Assembly (NCBI GenBank): GCA_946481195.1
Contig: CAMLNG010000092.1
Coordinates: forward strand, 1-10,375
Source: an uncultured Chromatiaceae bacterium
GTDB lineage: Bacteria > Pseudomonadota > Gammaproteobacteria > Enterobacterales > Alteromonadaceae
Direction: 5' to 3'
Length of the DNA: 10,375 nucleotides
Shown here: one piece after another, positions 6,797 through 10,375 of the stretch
Numbering within the stretch: position 1 is the stretch's first letter
How the letters are laid out: every line of letters starts with the position of its first letter
Notes under the pieces: model-generated
What the model was told of the DNA's origin: nothing
Databases searched by the model: none
What the model saw: the letters and a program-made list of their open reading frames with translations, nothing else
Position numbers and translations under genes: made by a program

Positions 6797-7506
6797 TCCT
6801 GAATCGTAGCTGTTCTGGCGTTCAGCCATTGCAGCGCTTCTGCCGGAAAATTACAAAACACGCCGTCCACTCCCATATCCCGCAAAGCCAGCAGTTCGCG
6901 CTGTTGGTTCACTGTATACACATAAAGTTCTAGCCCGGCCTGATGCGCTTGCTCGACCAGCAATTTGTCGAGAAAACCACGGTCACAGTTCAGCGACACC
7001 GCGCCGAGTTGCAGTGCCAGCTGCACGCCATCAAGCGGGTAGTGGGCGATCAGCACTCCGATTCGGATCTCAGGCAACAATGCTTTGAGTTGCCGTAGCA
7101 GGGGATGATGAAAAGACGACACCAACACTAAATCCAAACGCAACGCCAATTCGGATTGCGCCCGGCGCAGCATGGCGACCAAAGCCGGAGCAGTGTCATG
7201 TCCTTTCAGTTCGATATTAATTTCCAGCCGGTTGGCACACAGCTGTAATACTTGCCATAAAGTAGGGATAGGCTGGCCATTGCCAGCATCAAGTTTACAC
7301 AGCTCAGCCGGCGTAAAATCTTCCAACAAGCCGTGGCCGTTGGTGGTGCGGTCCACTTGCCGGTCATGGATCACCACCAATTCGCCGCGATGCAGGAATA
7401 CATCGAGCTCAATGCCATGGCAGCCGGTTTCCAGCGCTGCCGCAAAAGCCGGCAGCGTGTTTTCCGGGAAGTGGCCACTAACACCACGGTGGGCAAAAAT
7501 CTTCAT
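6793..7506 (-). CDS. Glycerophosphodiester phosphodiesterase, cytosolic UgpQ-like
   Basis: This enzyme hydrolyses glycerophosphodiesters, such as glycerophosphoethanolamine from phospholipid turnover, to sn-glycerol 3-phosphate and an alcohol, using a divalent metal. The 237 residues cover one GDPD TIM-barrel, close to the length of UgpQ. Catalytic and metal residues are all visible: H6-R7 (AHRG), E15-N16 (PENT), E33 and D35 (GIELDV), H47-D48 (VIHDR), and E99 and K101 (INIELKG). There is no signal peptide, so it should be cytosolic, unlike periplasmic GlpQ. It is the last gene of the rsgA-psd operon, 23 bases after psd, with AGGA (7513-7516) 6 bases before its ATG. The pairing with psd suggests recovery of glycerol 3-phosphate from the same lipid that psd makes. 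In E. coli this place after psd is held by mscM instead. Confidence 0.93.
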   Translation of the reverse strand: MKIFAHRGVSGHFPENTLPAFAAALETGCHGIELDVFLHRGELVVIHDRQVDRTTNGHGLLEDFTPAELCKLDAGNGQPIPTLWQVLQLCANRLEINIELKGHDTAPALVAMLRRAQSELALRLDLVLVSSFHHPLLRQLKALLPEIRIGVLIAHYPLDGVQLALQLGAVSLNCDRGFLDKLLVEQAHQAGLELYVYTVNQQRELLALRDMGVDGVFCNFPAEALQWLNARTATIQD

Positions 7507-7529
7507 CCGCGTTCCTGCCAGGTTGCTGA

Positions 7530-8390
7530 TTAGCCTAGTTTAGTGGCAAAAGCAGTACCCATCCGGGTCACAGCGCCAGGGAAATTGGTTGGCAGTAACT
7601 CGATGGCATCTTTAGCAAAAGTTAAGACGACTGTTGAACCCAGCTTAAAGCGGCCCATTTCAGCGCCTTTTTCTAACTGCACGGCATTTGGACCTTCTGC
7701 CGGATATTGCCAGCGGAATACTTCGCTGCCGGTCGGGGGCGTGACAGTGCCAGCCCAGACTGTTTCGATGCTGGCAACAATAGTAGCACCGACCAGTACT
7801 AAGGCCATCGGGCCTGCGGCTGTATCAAAAATCGTTACGACGCGCTCGTTACGGGCAAATAAACCAGGCACATTCGCTGCCGTCAGCGGATTGACCGAAA
7901 ATAATTCGCCCGGTACATAAATCATTTCACGCAGGGTACCGGCGATAGGCATATGAATGCGGTGATAATCTTTTGGCGCCAGATAAATACAGGCAAAAGT
8001 ACCGTCCTGAAAAGCGGCTGCGGTATTGTCGTCGCCACCCAGCAGCGCTTTAACGGTGTAAAAATGACCTTTGGCCTGCAGCAACTGGTCGCCGGCAATA
8101 GCGCCGGCCTGGCTGATAGCGCCGTCAACCGGATGCGCCAACGTCTGCTCATCAGTCACGACAGGGCGGGCACCATCTTTTAACGGGCGGGTGAAAAAAT
8201 CATTAAAACTAGCGTAATCACTTGGATTCTCATAGCGGGCTTCGGCCATGTTAATACCATAAGCGCGGATAAAGAGTTTCATCAACGCATGGCTGATAAA
8301 ACCAAGGCGCGCGGCCGCCAGATAACCGACCAGCCGGGAAATCAGGTGCTTGGGCAGGATGTATTGCAGAGTAATTTTAAGCTGGTCCAT
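7530..8390 (-). CDS. psd: Phosphatidylserine decarboxylase proenzyme
   Basis: Psd converts phosphatidylserine to phosphatidylethanolamine at the inner membrane, the last step of PE synthesis. The 286-residue proenzyme cleaves itself between G251 and S252 in the LGST motif; the new N-terminal Ser of the small alpha chain becomes the pyruvoyl cofactor. The self-cleavage triad is visible: D89 in HPVDG, H146 in YHRIHMP and S252, matching E. coli D90, H147 and S254. The N-terminal helix ([16 protein letters not shown]) fits membrane association. The gene starts 21 bases after rsgA; GAGG (8402-8405) is 11 bases from ATG, a long gap that may lower translation. The rsgA-psd order is conserved in many Gammaproteobacteria, including E. 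coli. No defects are seen. Confidence 0.97.
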   Translation of the reverse strand: MDQLKITLQYILPKHLISRLVGYLAAARLGFISHALMKLFIRAYGINMAEARYENPSDYASFNDFFTRPLKDGARPVVTDEQTLAHPVDGAISQAGAIAGDQLLQAKGHFYTVKALLGGDDNTAAAFQDGTFACIYLAPKDYHRIHMPIAGTLREMIYVPGELFSVNPLTAANVPGLFARNERVVTIFDTAAGPMALVLVGATIVASIETVWAGTVTPPTGSEVFRWQYPAEGPNAVQLEKGAEMGRFKLGSTVVLTFAKDAIELLPTNFPGAVTRMGTAFATKLG

Positions 8391-8411
8391 CGGGGATATT
8401 ACCTCGTGAGA

Positions 8412-9455
8412 TTAAAGATAAGCAGGCTTATCCTGCGCCATGCTGAGCAGGATTTTATGATAGTTGTCAAAACGTTCTGCGGCGATTTCGCCGGTGTCGA
8501 CAGCATGATGCAGGGCACAACCAGGGTCATTGCCATGCTTGCAGTCGCGGAATTTACAGCGGCCCAGCCAGGGACGGAATTCACGGTAACCCCAGCTGAC
8601 TTCATCGTCGGATAAATGCCAGAGGGCAAATTCGCGGATGCCAGGAGAGTCAATCAGCTGACCGCCTTGTGGTAGATGATAAAGTCGTGCCACGGTCGTA
8701 GTGTGTTGGCCAAGACCTGAAACGTCCGATACTTCCTGCGTCACAGCGCCAATTTCCGGCATTAAATGATTTAATAACGAGGACTTTCCGACGCCGGACT
8801 GCCCGACAAAAATGCTGGTGCCCTGGCTTAAATACTGGTCGAGTTGTGCCATGCCTTCACCACTTTTGGCGCTCAGCAGCAGCGTTTCGTAGCCAATCTT
8901 GCGGTAGATATCGAGCTGTTGTTCAACTCCGGCGCGTTCTGTGTCGCTCAGCAAGTCAATTTTATTAAGTAATAACAGCGGCTTAATTTGCATGGTTTCG
9001 GCTGCGACTAAATAGCGGTCGATGATGTTCAGTGACAACGCCGGCAGCACGGCCGAAACAATGATCAGTAAATCGATATTGGCAGCGACCGGCTTTAAAC
9101 CGTCGTAAAAATCCGGCCGGCTCAGTACTGATTTACGTTCCTGCACTGCTTCGACTACACCGTCAATAGTGCCCTGCGATTGCAGAGCCCGGCGAAACAC
9201 TACGGCGTCGCCACACACCAACGAACTGATGGTCCGGCGTAAATTACAGCGGGTAATACTGCCGTCTCCGGCTTCAATATCGGCGTGCTGACCAAAACGG
9301 CTGATGACAACGCCTGGCTCAGCATCGGCAAAAGCGGCTTGTTCCAGTTGCTGGTCGGCCTTAGCGGCTTTTTGCGCCAGCCGATCCAGGCGTTTTTGCT
9401 GGTTGCCGGCGATACGGTCGTTCTGGCGTTGCGTCAGGTGTTTCTTTTTAGTCAC
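8412..9455 (-). CDS. rsgA: Small-subunit ribosome maturation GTPase RsgA (YjeQ)
   Basis: RsgA binds the 30S subunit late in assembly, checks the decoding centre and leaves on GTP hydrolysis. The 347 residues contain a basic N-terminal tail ([14 protein letters not shown]), an OB fold, then a circularly permuted GTPase with motifs in the order G4 (NKID, N164), G1 ([10 protein letters not shown]218 to S226) and G3 (DSPG, D269). A C-terminal zinc finger follows with ligands C300, C305, H307 and C313. This order is diagnostic of the family. The start is GTG (9453-9455): no suitable ATG lies near and the N-terminus matches relatives. Only a weak ribosome site is seen. It heads the rsgA-psd-phosphodiesterase operon and is divergent from orn, with which it shares a 123-bp promoter region. 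Confidence 0.96.
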   Translation of the reverse strand: MTKKKHLTQRQNDRIAGNQQKRLDRLAQKAAKADQQLEQAAFADAEPGVVISRFGQHADIEAGDGSITRCNLRRTISSLVCGDAVVFRRALQSQGTIDGVVEAVQERKSVLSRPDFYDGLKPVAANIDLLIIVSAVLPALSLNIIDRYLVAAETMQIKPLLLLNKIDLLSDTERAGVEQQLDIYRKIGYETLLLSAKSGEGMAQLDQYLSQGTSIFVGQSGVGKSSLLNHLMPEIGAVTQEVSDVSGLGQHTTTVARLYHLPQGGQLIDSPGIREFALWHLSDDEVSWGYREFRPWLGRCKFRDCKHGNDPGCALHHAVDTGEIAAERFDNYHKILLSMAQDKPAYL

Positions 9456-9502
9456 GCTTAATCTGTCTGTTGCTGTGGAAGCGGCGGCGACAGGCGCAGC
9501 GT

Positions 9503-9531
9503 TTTCCAGATGGCACGGGGCGTAGTATCAT
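9503..9531 (+). promoter_or_regulatory. Candidate orn promoter
   Basis: TTTCCA (9503-9508) and TATCAT (9526-9531, 5 of 6) are spaced by 17 bases, about 50 bases before the orn ATG. The -10 lies inside a perfect palindrome, TAGTATCATACTA (9523-9535), which also supplies the -10 of the opposite rsgA promoter. Confidence 0.45.
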
Positions 9532-9554
9532 ACTAGCATTCAGCAAACTAACAA
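9527..9554 (-). promoter_or_regulatory. Candidate rsgA operon promoter
   Basis: On the minus strand, TTGTTA (9549-9554) and TATGAT (9527-9532, 5 of 6) are separated by 16 bases. The -10 overlaps that of orn on the other strand, so polymerase binding at one would exclude the other. Confidence 0.4.
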
Positions 9555-9578
9555 AGTATCAAGCTCAAGGGGCGGCAA

Positions 9579-10130
9579 ATGGCAGTGAACGATAACAATC
9601 TGGTATGGATCGATCTGGAAATGACCGGATTGGAACCTGAGACTGATGTAATTCTGGAAATGGCGACTATCGTCACCGACAGCAACCTGAATATCCTGGC
9701 AGAAGGGCCGACTTTTGCCATCAAAACCTCGGATGACATTCTGGATAATATGAGTGCCTGGTGTGTGGAACAACACGGCAAAAGCGGCTTAACGCAGCGT
9801 TGCCGCGACAGTCAGACCGACTTAGACAGTGCGGTTGAACAAACCATCGCTTTCCTGTCGCAATATGTGTCGGCAGGCAAATCGCCGATGTGTGGCAACA
9901 GCATAGGTCAGGACCGGCGGTTTCTGGTGAAATACGCGCCAAAACTGGAAGCATTTTTTCACTACCGCAACCTTGATGTCAGCACGGTGAAAGAGTTGGC
10001 AAAACGCTGGAATCCGGCAGTGACCAAACTGGTGAATAAATCGTCAAGCCACCTGGCGCTGGACGACATTCGCGACTCCATTGCTGAATTAGTCACCTAT
10101 CAGCAGCACTTTTTCCGTTTGCCGGAATAA
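9579..10130 (+). CDS. orn: Oligoribonuclease
   Basis: Orn is the 3'-5' exonuclease that degrades the dinucleotides left by other RNases, including pGpG from cyclic-di-GMP breakdown. The 183 residues are a full DEDDh domain: D12 and E14 (WIDLEMTGL), D112 ([10 protein letters not shown]), H158 (SSSHLALDD) and D163, the same numbering as E. coli Orn. The strongly conserved [13 protein letters not shown] is present. ATG 9579 follows AAGGGG (9567-9572) at 6 bases. It is divergent from rsgA and followed by tRNA-Gly genes, as in E. coli. No clear intrinsic terminator separates it from the tRNA promoter, so some read-through into the tRNA genes is possible. Confidence 0.98.
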   Translation: MAVNDNNLVWIDLEMTGLEPETDVILEMATIVTDSNLNILAEGPTFAIKTSDDILDNMSAWCVEQHGKSGLTQRCRDSQTDLDSAVEQTIAFLSQYVSAGKSPMCGNSIGQDRRFLVKYAPKLEAFFHYRNLDVSTVKELAKRWNPAVTKLVNKSSSHLALDDIRDSIAELVTYQQHFFRLPE

Positions 10131-10135
10131 AAGGC

Positions 10136-10173
10136 TTGCAAACATCGAGTGATTTTGTAAAATGCGCCGCGCT
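10136..10173 (+). promoter_or_regulatory. tRNA-Gly promoter with GC-rich discriminator
   Basis: TTGCAA (10136-10141, 5 of 6) and TAAAAT (10158-10163, 5 of 6) are spaced by 16 bases. GCGCCGCGC follows the -10 immediately. Such GC-rich discriminators are typical of stable-RNA promoters under ppGpp/DksA stringent control. The start would be near 10170, leaving a leader of about 50 bases before the first tRNA. Confidence 0.7.
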
Positions 10174-10221
10174 TGCTTCACAAAGTTCATCTTTGCGACA
10201 GCAGCGCTGCTGAAGATTTTT

Positions 10222-10297
10222 GCGGGCATAGCTCAGTTGGTAGAGCGCTACCTTGCCAAGGTCGAGGTCACGAGTTCGAGTCTCGTTGCCCGCTCCA
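10222..10297 (+). tRNA. tRNA-Gly (anticodon GCC)
   Basis: This is a complete 76-nt cloverleaf. The acceptor GCGGGCA (10222-10228) pairs with TGCCCGC (10287-10293), the discriminator is T and CCA is encoded (10295-10297). The D arm is GCTC/GAGC, the anticodon loop TTGCCAA has GCC at 10255-10257, and the T arm is ACGAG/CTCGT with TTCGAGT. It reads GGC and GGT glycine codons. The anticodon stem CTACC/GGTCG carries a T28-C42 mismatch (10249 and 10263) where E. coli has G-C. Confidence 0.97.
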
Positions 10298-10323
10298 AAT
10301 TTCCAAATAGTTTCTGATTGTAT

Positions 10324-10375
10324 GCGGGCATAGCTCAGTTGGTAGAGCGCTACCTTGCCAAGGTCGAGGTCACGA
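10324..10375 (+). tRNA. tRNA-Gly (GCC), second tandem copy, cut by the window end
   Basis: The first 52 nt are identical to the copy at 10222, including anticodon GCC and the T28-C42 mismatch. The 26-bp spacer contains no promoter, so the two are probably processed from one transcript. In E. coli the corresponding cluster (glyVXY) has three copies; more may follow beyond the window. Confidence 0.95.

Noticed and set aside
7543..7920. Plus-strand open frame opposite psd
   Set aside because: It is an antisense shadow of psd, whose catalytic motifs are all intact on the minus strand.
10113..10127. Hairpin TTCCG/CGGAA at the end of orn as a terminator
   Set aside because: The 5-bp stem lies inside the last codons and has no T-run after it.
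10222..10375. Integrated element or attachment site at the tRNA genes
   Set aside because: The repeat is simply two tandem tRNA genes; no integrase or foreign sequence lies between or beside them within the window.

Overview
The window looks like core chromosome of a marine or freshwater gammaproteobacterium of the Alteromonadales/Chromatiaceae type. Rheinheimera or Alishewanella is my best guess from gene content alone; no search was possible. Evidence for this is the rsgA-psd block divergent from orn followed by tandem tRNA-Gly(GCC) genes (the same order as around glyVXY in E. coli), a DUF3016 protein, a MerC-domain protein and a GlyGly-CTERM secreted protease. I see no insertion sequence, phage gene, CRISPR array or integrase. 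Nearly all of the sequence is explained by ordinary genes.

Layout from left to right: (1) the last codons of groEL (1-54), with its terminator (99-132). (2) A large minus-strand gene (246-4247) for a secreted M36 metalloprotease with an FTP propeptide, an inserted PA domain, C-terminal beta domains and a GlyGly-CTERM tail; a hairpin that can terminate on both strands follows it. (3) Divergent from the protease, a small secreted protein of unknown function (4405-4854), then a secreted DUF3016 protein (5022-5537) with its own terminator. (4) Two small minus-strand genes: a Gln-rich protein of unknown function (5616-5909) and a possible single-domain PriC-like protein (5963-6268). (5) A plus-strand MerC-domain membrane protein (6407-6796), preceded by a 23-bp inverted repeat resembling a Zur zinc-repressor site laid over its predicted -10 element. 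(6) A tightly packed minus-strand operon: rsgA (ribosome maturation GTPase), psd (phosphatidylethanolamine synthesis) and a cytosolic glycerophosphodiester phosphodiesterase (glycerophosphodiester breakdown). (7) On the plus strand, orn (oligoribonuclease), then a tRNA promoter with a GC-rich discriminator and two identical tRNA-Gly(GCC) genes; the second is cut by the window end.

Functionally the right half is housekeeping: ribosome assembly, phospholipid synthesis and turnover, end-stage RNA decay and glycine decoding. The left half is exported or envelope material. The points most worth following are the putative Zur-controlled MerC protein, the unknown secreted protein that is divergent from the protease and might assist or inhibit it, and the short PriC-like protein. 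I found no clearly new multi-gene system.
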